The notes beneath the pieces were generated by a model. That model worked only from the letters and a program-made list of their open reading frames with translations. It was not told the origin of the DNA and ran no database searches. From contig URYE01000054.1 in the NCBI GenBank assembly GCA_900551945.1, forward strand, positions 1 through 19,248: DNA of 19,248 nt, written 5' to 3'. Both the position numbers and the translations under genes were made by a program. Source of the DNA: an uncultured Eubacterium sp. GTDB lineage: Bacteria > Bacillota > Clostridia > Lachnospirales > Lachnospiraceae. Shown here piece after piece: positions 7,717 to 15,977 of the stretch (positions are counted from its first letter, which is position 1; the number at the start of each line of letters is the position of its first letter).

Positions 7717-7916
7717 GAATAATTAATCTATTAACTAATGCCTGCTGCCGTAAAGTGTGAATATGTAATATAAATAGTAATCATGCAAAATGCAATTGTA
7801 GAGAGTGAATTAATCGCACATAATATAAATTGATATTTAAGCTATTATTTTACAATTAAGAGTTTATTAGTTAATAAATTAACAATACAAAATTAAATAA
7901 AAGGAAATTATTAACA

Positions 7917-9290
7917 ATGAGTTTACCAGAGAAATATTTAGATACTATGAAAGAAATGCTTGGAGAAGATTTTCAAGCTTATTTAGACAGTTTTAATGAC
8001 AGCCGTTTATACGGACTTAGAGTTAATACATTAAAGATTACTACCGAAGAATTTTTAAAAATATCCCCATTTGACTTAAAGCCAATTCCCTGGATAGAGA
8101 ATGGCTTTTATTTTAGTGAAAAAGACAAGCCAGCGAAGCATCCATATTATTTTGCAGGTCTTTACTATATACAAGAGCCTAGCGCAATGACTCCTGCAAA
8201 TGTACTTCCTATTGACGAGGGTGATGTAGTGTTTGATATGTGTGCCGCTCCCGGTGGAAAGTCGACAGAGCTTGGGGCAAAGCTTAATCAGACAGGACTT
8301 CTAATTACTAATGATATCAGCAATTCCAGAGCAAAAGCACTTCTTAAAAATGTAGAAGTGTCGGGTATACCAAATGTGTGTGTATTAAGCGAAGACCCTA
8401 AAAAAATCGCAAACCGTTTCAGTACATTTTTTGACAAAGTGCTTATAGACGCACCTTGTTCTGGTGAAGGAATGTTTAGAAAGGACAATAAGCTTATTAA
8501 AAGTTGGCAAAAAAATGGGCCAGAATTTTACTCTGAAATACAAAAAAGCATAATCCTTAACGGCGCAGATATGTTAAAACCGGGCGGAAAGCTTTTATAT
8601 TCAACTTGTACATTTTCTAAATTAGAAGATGAGGAAAGTGTAAGACATTTACTTCGTAACAGACCAGAAATGCACCTTATAGATATTAAGCCTTACGATG
8701 GCTTTGAGCATGGTTTTGTGGAAAATGAAGAAGATGAAAGTATGCAGCTTGAAAAGACTGTAAGAATATTTCCACATAAAATGCAGGGAGAAGGACATTT
8801 CTTAGCTCTGTTTGAAAAAGAAAAGGATATGCCAGTCGATGTTCACGCAACTAGCAAAAAGGCAGCAGTAAAGCTTCCAGACGAATTAAAGGGATTTTTA
8901 CAACACGTTTCATACCATATTGATGAAAAGGACATCGTTATAAGAGATAATAAAGCCTATATAATATCTCCTAACATGCCAGATGAAAGCGGACTTAGAA
9001 TTATGAGAAATGGAACACTTCTTGGCGAGGTTAAAAAGAATAGATTTGAACCTAGTCAAGCTTTCGCAATGGTGCTTAAAGCTTCGGAGTATGATAAGGT
9101 TATCAACCTTTCTGTAGACGATGAACGTGTTATTAAATATCTTAAAGGTGAAACTATTGACGCAGCAGACTTTAAAGATAACGAAGCAGGTTGGAGTCTT
9201 ATATGCGTTGACGGATATCCGCTAGGTTGGGGCAAGTTTAACGGTTCTATGATTAAAAATAAATATCTTGCAGGCTGGAGATGGCAGTAA
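7917..9290 (+). CDS. rsmF: RsmF-type rRNA m5C methyltransferase (RsmB/NOP2/Sun family)
   Basis: SAM-dependent 5-methylcytosine RNA methyltransferase; the best match by layout is RsmF (C1407 of 16S rRNA in E. coli), although the exact target here is inferred. An N-terminal NOP-type region (GLRVNTLK...) leads to SAM motif I FDMCAAPGGKS near residues 105-115. Both family cysteines are present: DAPCSGEGM (Cys181, product release) and YSTCTF (Cys231, the nucleophile). After about residue 290 there is a C-terminal RsmF-type extension with a PUA-like end (GYPLGWGKFNGSMIKNKYLAGWRW). Length 457, as expected. AAAGGAA lies about 10 nt before the ATG. Its TAA shares one base with the start codon of the next gene (TAATG), so the two rRNA modification enzymes are translationally coupled. 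Confidence 0.92.
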   Translation: MSLPEKYLDTMKEMLGEDFQAYLDSFNDSRLYGLRVNTLKITTEEFLKISPFDLKPIPWIENGFYFSEKDKPAKHPYYFAGLYYIQEPSAMTPANVLPIDEGDVVFDMCAAPGGKSTELGAKLNQTGLLITNDISNSRAKALLKNVEVSGIPNVCVLSEDPKKIANRFSTFFDKVLIDAPCSGEGMFRKDNKLIKSWQKNGPEFYSEIQKSIILNGADMLKPGGKLLYSTCTFSKLEDEESVRHLLRNRPEMHLIDIKPYDGFEHGFVENEEDESMQLEKTVRIFPHKMQGEGHFLALFEKEKDMPVDVHATSKKAAVKLPDELKGFLQHVSYHIDEKDIVIRDNKAYIISPNMPDESGLRIMRNGTLLGEVKKNRFEPSQAFAMVLKASEYDKVINLSVDDERVIKYLKGETIDAADFKDNEAGWSLICVDGYPLGWGKFNGSMIKNKYLAGWRWQ

Positions 9291-10030
9291 TGGGACTTAT
9301 TAGATTAGATAAATACCTTGCTGATATGCAGCTTGGGACTAGAAGTGAAGTAAAAAATATCATCAAAAAAGGCAAGGTTACTATTGATGGTGTAGTTGTA
9401 AAAAGTGCTGATGTAAAAATTGATACACAAAAATGTAATGTCGTATGTGACGGAGTCACCATAGGCTATTGTCAAACAGAATATTTTATGTTAAATAAGC
9501 CAAAAGGCGTATTGTCAGCGACTATGGATAAAAAACAACCAACTGTAGTAGACCTTATAAAAGACAAATCAAGAAAAGATTTATTCCCTGTAGGCAGATT
9601 AGATAAAGATACAGAAGGGTTACTTCTTATAACTAATGATGGAGAGCTTGCTCATAACTTATTATCGCCTAAAAAGCACGTTGACAAAGTGTATTTTGCG
9701 GTTGTGGCAGGTGTTGTTGATGAAACAATAGTTAAGGAATTTGAAAAAGGTGTTGTAATAAATGATGAATTTACAGCACTTCCTGCCAAATTAGAAGTAT
9801 TAAATACTAATAATCAAGAATACGACGTTACAGCTAGTGAAGTGCTTGTTACGATACAAGAAGGAAAGTTTCATCAAGTTAAAAAAATGTTTTTAGCCGT
9901 AGGTTCGGAAGTTTTATATCTTAAAAGACTTTCTATGGGTTCATTAAAGCTTGATGAGAATTTAAAAGTTGGCGAGTATAGACATTTGACTAATGAAGAA
10001 TTACAAGCATTAAAAAAGATTGTTAGTTAA
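9290..10030 (+). CDS. rsuA: RsuA-family 16S rRNA pseudouridine synthase
   Basis: Converts uridine to pseudouridine in small-subunit rRNA (U516 in E. coli for RsuA). An S4 RNA-binding domain is at the N-terminus (LIRLDKYLADMQLGTRSEV), then the synthase domain with the catalytic motif GRLDKDTEGLLL, Asp105 being the nucleophile, and KFHQVKKMF, the family's second motif. The start at 9290 is preferred over an in-frame ATG at 9281: GGAG at 9277-9280 lies 9 nt before 9290 but touches 9281, and MGLIRLDKYL is the usual N-terminus. That gives 246 residues. RluB/RluE/RluF-type paralogues share these motifs, so the precise target uridine is less certain than the enzyme class. Confidence 0.9.
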   Translation: MGLIRLDKYLADMQLGTRSEVKNIIKKGKVTIDGVVVKSADVKIDTQKCNVVCDGVTIGYCQTEYFMLNKPKGVLSATMDKKQPTVVDLIKDKSRKDLFPVGRLDKDTEGLLLITNDGELAHNLLSPKKHVDKVYFAVVAGVVDETIVKEFEKGVVINDEFTALPAKLEVLNTNNQEYDVTASEVLVTIQEGKFHQVKKMFLAVGSEVLYLKRLSMGSLKLDENLKVGEYRHLTNEELQALKKIVS

Positions 10031-10084
10031 AACTAACCAAAAGAAACAAAACACATTTTGAGATTGAGAGCTTCTTTTAGTTTT
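10029..10084 (+). other. AT-rich bulged hairpin at rsuA 3' end
   Basis: AAAACTA (10029-10035) pairs with TAGTTTT (10078-10084), and after a four-base bulge AAAGAA (10040-10045) pairs with TTCTTT (10072-10077), giving 13 bp in two blocks. The left arm overlaps the rsuA stop codon. The right arm ends in TTTT, weakly terminator-like. A second, independent hairpin begins at the base where this one ends. Confidence 0.4.
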
Positions 10085-10134
10085 GCTATAGTCGTCAAGG
10101 GCTTGTGTAAGGACAGAATTTGATGACTGTAGCA
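10084..10134 (+). other. 15-bp hairpin upstream of ygiQ-type gene
   Basis: TGCTATAGTCGTCAA (10084-10098) pairs with TTGATGACTGTAGCA (10120-10134) at all 15 positions if two G-U pairs are allowed. A mini-hairpin CTT-GTGT-AAG sits in the loop. The G-U pairs suggest RNA-level pairing rather than a DNA operator. It ends 25 nt before the start codon at 10159, so it lies in a leader or at the end of the rsuA transcript. No T-run follows (TAAATAAAAAATG). Confidence 0.5.
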
Positions 10135-10158
10135 TAAATAAAAAATGAAAGGAACATT

Positions 10159-12186
10159 ATGAAAAAAGATTTTTTACCAATATCAGCAAGTGATATGAAA
10201 GATAGGGGTTGGACTGAGTGTGACTTTGTATATGTTATAGGTGATGCTTATGTTGACCATTCGTCTTTTGGCCCTGCTATAATAAGCCGCCTGCTAGAGT
10301 CTTTTGGATATAAGGTTGGTATTATATCACAACCTGATTGGAAAAATAAAGACAGCATTGCTATTTTAGGAAAGCCACGTCTAGGCTTTCTTGTATCAGC
10401 CGGCAATATGGATTCGATGGTCAATCACTATACAGTTAATAAAAAACATCGACACAATGACGCATATACTCCCGGTGGAGTTATGGGTAAAAGACCCGAC
10501 TATGCCACGATTGTCTATTGTAACCTTATAAAGCAGACATATAAAGATGTACCAATAATAATAGGTGGTATAGAAGCTTCTCTTAGAAGATTAGCTCACT
10601 ATGATTACTGGTCAGACAAAGTTAAACACTCTGTTCTTATAGATTCGGGAGCAGATATTATTTCTTATGGAATGGGAGAACATTCTATCGTAGAAATAGC
10701 AGACGCATTAAACAGTGGAATTGACGTATCAGATATTACATTTATTAAGGGAACAGTATTTAAGACAAAGTCACTTGATAACTTATATGACTATATTCAG
10801 TTGCCAGACTATGAAACAATATCTACTGATAAGAAGGCTTATGCAGAAAGCTTTTATACACAGTATATTAATACAGACCCATTTACCGCTAAGGTGCTTG
10901 TAGAAAAATATAAAGAAAAATTATACGTTGTGCAAAACCCTCCTGCAATGCCACTTACTACACAGGAAATGGACGATATATATGCACTTCCTTATATGAG
11001 AAATTACCACCCATCTTATGAAAAGTTGGGCGGTGTGCCTGCTCTTAATGAGATTAAGTTTAGTATAACTAACAATAGAGGTTGTTTTGGTGGTTGTAGC
11101 TTTTGTGCGCTTACATTTCATCAAGGAAGAATTATTCAAGTTAGAAGTCATGAGTCTATTATACAAGAAGCGAAAACAATGACTAAAGAGCCAGACTTTA
11201 AAGGATACATTCACGATGTTGGTGGGCCTACAGCTAATTTTAGGCATACTTCTTGTAAAAAGCAACTTACTAAAGGGGTATGTCCTAATAAACAATGTCT
11301 TTTTCCTAAGCCTTGTGGCAATTTAACTGTTGACCACAAAGACTATATTAAGTTATTGCATGAACTCATGGATATTAAAGGGGTTAAAAAGGTATTTATC
11401 CGTTCGGGTATAAGATTTGACTATTGTATGGCAGATAGTGATGATACATTTATAAAAGAGCTTTGCGAAAATCATATAAGCGGTCAGTTAAGAGTTGCGC
11501 CTGAACACATTTCTGACAATGTACTTAAGCGCATGGGTAAGCCAGAAAATAAAGTTTATGAAGCATTTTTAAAGCGATATGAAAGAATTAACAATAAGAC
11601 GGGTAAACAGCAATATGTTGTTCCTTATCTTATGTCATCGCACCCAGGTTCTACAATGAAAGAAGCTATTGAGCTTGCAGAGTATATAAGAGATTTGGGT
11701 TATATGCCAGAACAGGTACAAGACTTTTATCCAACACCGTCAACACTATCTACTTGTATGTATTATACAGGTTATGACCCTAGAACAATGGAAAAGGTGT
11801 ATACACCAGTAACGTATCACGAAAAGGCTATGCAAAGAGCCTTGATACAATACCGCAATCCAGAAAATTACGAGCTTGTTAAAGAAGCACTTATTAAAAA
11901 TGGACGAGCTGACCTTATAGGTTTTGATAAGAAATGTCTTATACCGCCAAGAAAGATGGAAAAGACGTTTAATAATGTCAAGGATAAAAATAGTCATAAT
12001 AAGTCACAAAAAACAGGCAGCAGTAGTAATAGTAGTGGTTTTAAAAATAAAAGCTCTAACAGGACTACTCACAATAAATCAAAAAATAATCACTCGAATC
12101 GAAATAATGAGTTGAAAAATAGCAAACAAAACCAGATAAAAAACGGCAGAAAGGAACGACACAATGGAAAAAAAGCAGGTAGGTGA
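10159..12186 (+). CDS. ygiQ: YgiQ family radical SAM protein
   Basis: Large radical SAM protein of the UPF0313/YgiQ family, whose reaction is not established. The N-terminal third is a B12-binding-like Rossmann region ([20 protein letters not shown]). The radical SAM cluster motif is [14 protein letters not shown] with Cys309, Cys313 and Cys316 in CxxxCxxC spacing to hold a [4Fe-4S] cluster. Further Cys residues follow at [18 protein letters not shown] and FPKPCGN, and the family blocks [17 protein letters not shown] and PYLMSSHPG. From about residue 605 the tail is a Ser/Asn/Lys-rich low-complexity segment ending in a basic [12 protein letters not shown]. Total 675 residues. AAAGGA (10148-10153) is 5 nt before ATG. 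The last 23 bp overlap the next gene, implying coupling. Confidence 0.93.
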   Translation: MKKDFLPISASDMKDRGWTECDFVYVIGDAYVDHSSFGPAIISRLLESFGYKVGIISQPDWKNKDSIAILGKPRLGFLVSAGNMDSMVNHYTVNKKHRHNDAYTPGGVMGKRPDYATIVYCNLIKQTYKDVPIIIGGIEASLRRLAHYDYWSDKVKHSVLIDSGADIISYGMGEHSIVEIADALNSGIDVSDITFIKGTVFKTKSLDNLYDYIQLPDYETISTDKKAYAESFYTQYINTDPFTAKVLVEKYKEKLYVVQNPPAMPLTTQEMDDIYALPYMRNYHPSYEKLGGVPALNEIKFSITNNRGCFGGCSFCALTFHQGRIIQVRSHESIIQEAKTMTKEPDFKGYIHDVGGPTANFRHTSCKKQLTKGVCPNKQCLFPKPCGNLTVDHKDYIKLLHELMDIKGVKKVFIRSGIRFDYCMADSDDTFIKELCENHISGQLRVAPEHISDNVLKRMGKPENKVYEAFLKRYERINNKTGKQQYVVPYLMSSHPGSTMKEAIELAEYIRDLGYMPEQVQDFYPTPSTLSTCMYYTGYDPRTMEKVYTPVTYHEKAMQRALIQYRNPENYELVKEALIKNGRADLIGFDKKCLIPPRKMEKTFNNVKDKNSHNKSQKTGSSSNSSGFKNKSSNRTTHNKSKNNHSNRNNELKNSKQNQIKNGRKERHNGKKAGR

Positions 12187-12736
12187 GTTTGGATATCTTG
12201 ATTATCTTAAAAAGAAGAATATCTTAAAAACTGTAATAGCATTTGCTGTAGTATTTGCTGTGCTTATTGCCGGAATTATTATATTTAAAACAAAAACTAA
12301 TTATATGACAGTGCTTTCTGTCGTATTAGTGTTGCCTGCTGCCAAAATGGCGGTATCTTGTTATATAGCAGTTACACATAAAGGCTGCGATGAAGCTACT
12401 CATAATGAAGTATTGGCTGAAGCTGGAAAACTTACATCACTTTTTGATTGTATTGTATCTAATAGTAAAAAGCCTATTGGAGTTAGTGCTGTAGTGGTAA
12501 CTGATAGCTGTATATGTGCTTATACAACTGAAAAGGCTGATAAGAATTTGTTTGAAACAAGTGTAACTGAATTTTTAAAGGCGGATAAGTTAAATGTTAA
12601 TGTTACTCTTTATGACAATAAGGAGCAGTTTTTGAATAGGATTAGGAAAATGGCAACTAATTTCGACATGGATAATAAGCATTTGGCTGATAAAATGGAA
12701 TGGAATACTAAGACTTTTTTGAATATGTGTATATAA
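12164..12736 (+). CDS. small membrane protein, two helices plus C-terminal domain, unknown
   Basis: A 190-residue protein I do not recognise. The N-terminus is short and charged, followed by two hydrophobic segments at about residues 22-42 and 47-70, then a C-terminal soluble region of about 120 residues with alternating strand/helix character ([42 protein letters not shown]). If the hairpin of helices is simple, the soluble part is cytoplasmic. AAGGA (12151-12155) lies 8 nt before the ATG, inside the ygiQ coding end, so the two genes overlap by 23 bp and are translated as a pair. The association suggests a shared process but gives no function. The soluble part loosely recalls restriction-endonuclease-like or sensor folds; that is not supported enough to claim. 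Confidence 0.75.
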   Translation: MEKKQVGEFGYLDYLKKKNILKTVIAFAVVFAVLIAGIIIFKTKTNYMTVLSVVLVLPAAKMAVSCYIAVTHKGCDEATHNEVLAEAGKLTSLFDCIVSNSKKPIGVSAVVVTDSCICAYTTEKADKNLFETSVTEFLKADKLNVNVTLYDNKEQFLNRIRKMATNFDMDNKHLADKMEWNTKTFLNMCI

Positions 12737-12757
12737 GAATGAGATTTAGGTTGTGAG

Positions 12758-12914
12758 AGCTATCAGTATTAGATAAATCATTCACACACCAGTGAAAGTA
12801 CAGCCATATATTTTTGTATGCCCTCATCGAACAAGTGTGTTCGCTGCTGTCATACAAAAATATATATCTGTTCTTTAAATGGTGTATTCATTGATTTATC
12901 TAATACTGATAGCT
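12758..12914. repeat. 157-bp three-tier palindromic element B
   Basis: Outer arms 12758-12780 and 12892-12914 are perfect inverted repeats of 23 bp. Inward, ACACC (12786-12790) pairs with GGTGT (12881-12885), then 12791-12820 matches the complement of 12851-12880 at 25 of 30 positions, including a perfect 15-bp block (12806-12820 with 12851-12865). The apex holds CGAACA (12828-12833) and TGTTCG (12838-12843) around AGTG. There is no T-run after either end and no obvious target duplication. The arm sequences are unrelated to element A at 5024-5238, but the design is alike: perfect outer stem, imperfect middle stem, short GC-richer apex hairpin. It starts 21 bp after the stop of the membrane protein gene, so it may end that transcript, be a MITE-like relic, or act as a structured RNA. 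Confidence 0.7.
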
Positions 12915-13079
12915 TACGGAATGTTATCGAAGCACAAATTTGATTAATCTTGTTAATATACACAGTTCTTTTTGTATTGATGTGGCTTGAATAGAGAAAG
13001 TTAAAATTCAAAAAATAAGATAGATAATGGTTGGATATGTTATATTTATAATGAGTTTAAGTTAGGAGGATAAGGGTAA
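12915..13079. other. AT-rich leader region before pseudouridine synthase gene
   Basis: Together with element B this makes a 343-bp gene-free stretch. I found no convincing -35/-10 pair and no ORF with a ribosome site. At its end AGGAGG (13064-13069) is the ribosome site of the following GTG-initiated gene, 10 nt away. Confidence 0.3.
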
Positions 13080-14171
13080 GTGAAGGAATTTACTATTGGT
13101 GGTATTCAGGCGGGGCAGCGGTTTGATAAATATTTAGCGAAGTGTCTGCCTAATGCTTCTAAGAGTTTTATTTATAAAATGCTTAGAAAGAAGAATATTA
13201 CTCTTAATAATAAAAAGGCTGATGGAAGCGAAAAGGTATCGCAGGGCGATGTTGTGAAGTTGTTTTTTACTGATGATACTTATAATAAGTTTGCTGGCGT
13301 ATCGGAGAGTAATAATATAACAGATAATCGTGCAAATGATGTAAATAAAGGACAGAAAAGTATATCAAAGACTAATGAAGCTATAAAGCGAAAGGTCTTT
13401 AAGGAGTGTGGTAAGCCAGCAGTAATTTTTGAAGATGATAATATACTTCTTATTAACAAGCCATCGGGTATGTTGTCGCAAAAGGCTGAACAGAATGACT
13501 ATTCGCTTGTAGAATATGTTTCTGATTATCTTTTAGATACGGGTTATTTATCGGAAAAAGATTTGCAAACATTTCACCCGGGAATATGTAATAGGCTTGA
13601 CAGAAATACAAGTGGGATTGTGGCAGCAGGTAAGACTATAATGGGACTACAAAATATGTCTAATGCTTTTAAGGAAAGAACACTTCACAAATATTATATA
13701 TGTATTGTTCAAGGAAAGCTTGACAAGCGAGCAACTATTAAAGGATACCTTATAAAAGATAATAAAAGCAATAAAGTGTCTATATATAATAAAGAGGAGA
13801 AAAATGGTGAAGCACTTCCTATTGAAACAGAATATATTCCTGTGTGTTACACAGATAAGCTTACTTTATCAAAAGTTAATCTTATTACAGGACGTAGTCA
13901 TCAGATAAGAGCGCATCTTGCGTCTTGTGGTCATGCGATTATTGGTGATACGAAGTACGGCAGCAAACGTATTAATGAGATATTTAAGAAAAAATATAAT
14001 ATTTCAAACCAAATGCTTCACGCCTATGAGCTTGATATACCAAAAGAACTTAATATTTCAGAAAAGGGACTTAATATAAAAACAGAAATTCCAAAAGAAT
14101 TTGTAGAAGTTATTAAAGGAGAAAATCTGTGGCAACCTGGAATTCAAGAGGTCTTAGGGGCTCTACACTAG
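13080..14171 (+). CDS. RluC/RluD-family large-subunit pseudouridine synthase, GTG start
   Basis: Isomerises specific uridines of 23S rRNA to pseudouridine; target positions cannot be read from sequence. The N-terminal S4 domain spans about residues 12-65 (AGQRFDKYLAKCLPNASKSF...). A poorly conserved spacer of about 50 residues follows, then the synthase domain starting at AVIFEDDNILLINKPSG. The catalytic motif is CNRLDRNTSGIV with Asp174, where many relatives have HRLD. GRSHQIRAHLA and IIGDTKYG are the other family blocks. Length 363. The GTG is supported by AGGAGG 10 nt upstream and by the S4 domain beginning soon after. Its last 43 bp overlap recU. Closest in layout to RluC, since the S4 domain is present and the length fits, but RluD cannot be excluded. 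Confidence 0.9.
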   Translation: MKEFTIGGIQAGQRFDKYLAKCLPNASKSFIYKMLRKKNITLNNKKADGSEKVSQGDVVKLFFTDDTYNKFAGVSESNNITDNRANDVNKGQKSISKTNEAIKRKVFKECGKPAVIFEDDNILLINKPSGMLSQKAEQNDYSLVEYVSDYLLDTGYLSEKDLQTFHPGICNRLDRNTSGIVAAGKTIMGLQNMSNAFKERTLHKYYICIVQGKLDKRATIKGYLIKDNKSNKVSIYNKEEKNGEALPIETEYIPVCYTDKLTLSKVNLITGRSHQIRAHLASCGHAIIGDTKYGSKRINEIFKKKYNISNQMLHAYELDIPKELNISEKGLNIKTEIPKEFVEVIKGENLWQPGIQEVLGALH

Positions 14172-14674
14172 AAGAACTTATTAATTTTAGCAATGAAAAA
14201 TATATCATGTCAAATTTAGCTCTTATTCAAAAAATACCAACGCCAATTACACCTATTAAAATTGACCATAAGACAAGACATATTACACTTGCGTATTTTG
14301 AACAAAAAAGTACTGTTGATTATATTGGTGTAGTTCAAGGTATTCCAGTGTGTTTTGACGCAAAGGAATGTACAAAAAAGACATTTCCACTAGCGAATAT
14401 TCATGAGCATCAGATTAAGTTTATGGAACAGTTTGAAAGACAAGATGGCATTGCATTTATTATACTTTATTTTACACAGTTAAATGAATTTTATTATATT
14501 CCATTTTCCGATATAATGAAGTTTTGGAATAGGGGGCTAAATGGTGGCAGAAAGAGTTTTACATACGATGAAATTGATAAAAGTTATCAGATACACTCAT
14601 CAAAGGGAATAATTGTACATTATCTTGAAGCAATTCAAAAAGATATTTTGCAAAGGAGTAGCGATGAAGAATAA
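14129..14674 (+). CDS. recU: Holliday junction resolvase RecU, GTG start
   Basis: Firmicute resolvase that cuts Holliday junctions in recombination and chromosome segregation, functional counterpart of RuvC. Family blocks in order: NSRGLRGSTLEELINFSNEKY, IQKIPTPITPIKID, the catalytic core AYFEQKSTVDYIGVV (Asp) and CFDAKECTKKTFPL (Asp/Glu/Lys of the nuclease site), then NIHEHQIKFMEQFERQDGIA. These cover the PD-(D/E)xK-type active site. The 181 residues are shorter than Bacillus RecU because the basic N-terminal tail is nearly absent, as in many clostridial members. GTG at 14129 has AAAGGAG (14115-14121) 7 nt upstream. It overlaps the pseudouridine synthase gene by 43 bp and the next gene by 11 bp, so all three are coupled. 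In Bacillus recU sits with ponA; that partner is absent here. Confidence 0.92.
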   Translation: MATWNSRGLRGSTLEELINFSNEKYIMSNLALIQKIPTPITPIKIDHKTRHITLAYFEQKSTVDYIGVVQGIPVCFDAKECTKKTFPLANIHEHQIKFMEQFERQDGIAFIILYFTQLNEFYYIPFSDIMKFWNRGLNGGRKSFTYDEIDKSYQIHSSKGIIVHYLEAIQKDILQRSSDEE

Positions 14675-15932
14675 TAATATTGAGAAATACGAACTGATAG
14701 ACGGTATCAGTATTGTAGACAGGGATTTTACAGTTTTAACAGCAAATGAACAAATGTATAGATTTATTGGCAATTCAGCACATCATTCACTTATAAGTAT
14801 TATACATCAAGTAGATTTAGATGATTTTACAGAAGTTTGTAATACAATTAAAATGGGTGAACAAAAAAGCATGGTGCTTAGAATGTGCCGTTGCGATAAT
14901 TCGTATAGATGGATGCTTATGTATATACAGTTATGTGAGCATAAATATAATTCCATACATTCTTTTGAATATTTTAAATTAAATATATCAGATATACATG
15001 CTATGAAGCTTCAGAATGATATATTAAAAAATAATCTTTCAGATGTAAGACATTTACTTGCAATGGAGAATGAATTGTTCTTTACTTATGATTGTAAAGA
15101 CGATATTTTTTCACTTAATAGATTTATAGATAATGAAATACATAATATAATTACACAACCAATTGAGCTTGTAGTGAAGCATTTTATTAAGAAGAAAATA
15201 ATTAATAATTCTTCTATACCACAACTAGAGCTTATTTTAAACGATATTAAAAAAGGAAAGGCATCATATTCTCAAATAATTAACGCAACTATATTTGAAG
15301 ATGGAGATTATCGTGACTTTGAAATTACAGGAAATACTATTTATAATGACAATGAACCAGTTAAATCTATAGGAAATATTAAAAGTATTGATAATAACAA
15401 CGAAGACTTATCAATAAAGACTTATGAGTATCCTATGACTTATGAAGATTTAACTTATAATAGAGTTCGTGATTTCTGCGAGAATAATATTAAATACAAT
15501 CCAGAGTGTAATCTTACACTTGCTTTATTTGAAATAAAAGACATTAATGAGATTGCAATATCAAAAGGCGAAAAATTTGTTCAAGAATTGTTTAAAAATC
15601 TCCTTATTATTTCAAAAAAACTTGTAGGTGACAGAGGTACAGTTTGTCAGATTAATAACAATCTTTTTTCACTAGCTATTCGTGATTTATATAGTGAAAT
15701 TGATATCAGAGCATTTATTCTTACCCTTAGAAATCAAATTGCTTGGAAATATCGCCTTATTGATGGTGATATTGAACTTGCTCTTTATTTTGGAATTGCA
15801 GGCTATCCTAACAATGGAAAGGATTTGAGTCTTATTAATAGAAAGCTTGTTAAAGCATTGACATTAGCTGAAAATAAGAAGCGTGATTGTTTTGTTATTT
15901 ATAAGGAGTATTTGCATGGAGAGCTTGAATAA
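14664..15932 (+). CDS. PAS-PAS protein with degenerate GGDEF domain
   Basis: Soluble 422-residue signalling-type protein. Residues about 8-115 look like a PAS domain (LIDGISIVDRDFTVLTANEQ, then YRWMLMYIQL and a C-terminal DIHAMK linker). Residues about 120-250 look like a second PAS-like fold starting after a short helix (LSDVRHLLAMENELFFTYD). Residues about 260-420 have the spacing of a GGDEF domain (LALFEIKDINEIAISKGEKF; LALYFGIAGYPNNG). The active-site loop, however, reads INNNLFSL, so Asn331-Asn-Asn-Leu-Phe335 replaces GGDEF, and diguanylate cyclase activity is not expected. It may bind c-di-GMP or GTP, or be a protein-interaction module. The ATG at 14664 is preferred over an ATG at 14613 because AAAGGAG (14652-14658) lies 5 nt upstream. 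It overlaps recU by 11 bp. Confidence 0.75.
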   Translation: MKNNNIEKYELIDGISIVDRDFTVLTANEQMYRFIGNSAHHSLISIIHQVDLDDFTEVCNTIKMGEQKSMVLRMCRCDNSYRWMLMYIQLCEHKYNSIHSFEYFKLNISDIHAMKLQNDILKNNLSDVRHLLAMENELFFTYDCKDDIFSLNRFIDNEIHNIITQPIELVVKHFIKKKIINNSSIPQLELILNDIKKGKASYSQIINATIFEDGDYRDFEITGNTIYNDNEPVKSIGNIKSIDNNNEDLSIKTYEYPMTYEDLTYNRVRDFCENNIKYNPECNLTLALFEIKDINEIAISKGEKFVQELFKNLLIISKKLVGDRGTVCQINNNLFSLAIRDLYSEIDIRAFILTLRNQIAWKYRLIDGDIELALYFGIAGYPNNGKDLSLINRKLVKALTLAENKKRDCFVIYKEYLHGELE

Positions 15933-15955
15933 GTTATAACAATGATATACAAAAA

Positions 15956-15977
15956 GTTGTCAGTGTGATGGTTGACA
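15956..15977 (+). promoter_or_regulatory. repeats overlapping the hisZ -35 box, candidate operator
   Basis: GTTGTCA (15956-15962) and GTTGACA (15971-15977) are near-identical heptamers 15 bp apart. Read as an inverted repeat they are TGTCA (15958-15962) and TGACA (15973-15977) with a 10-bp gap. The right copy contains the TTGACA -35 box, where a repressor would block RNA polymerase. A wider inverted repeat, AACAATG (15938-15944) with CATTGTT (15976-15982), also spans this point. No regulator is identified. Confidence 0.35.

Noticed and set aside
7738..7834. Two short ATG-initiated ORFs of 11 and 16 codons in the gap after the M23 gene
   Set aside because: No ribosome binding site and no recognisable product.
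14613..14663. Earlier ATG for the PAS-GGDEF gene
   Set aside because: No ribosome site before 14613, while AAAGGAG lies 5 nt before 14664 and the PAS domain starts shortly after.
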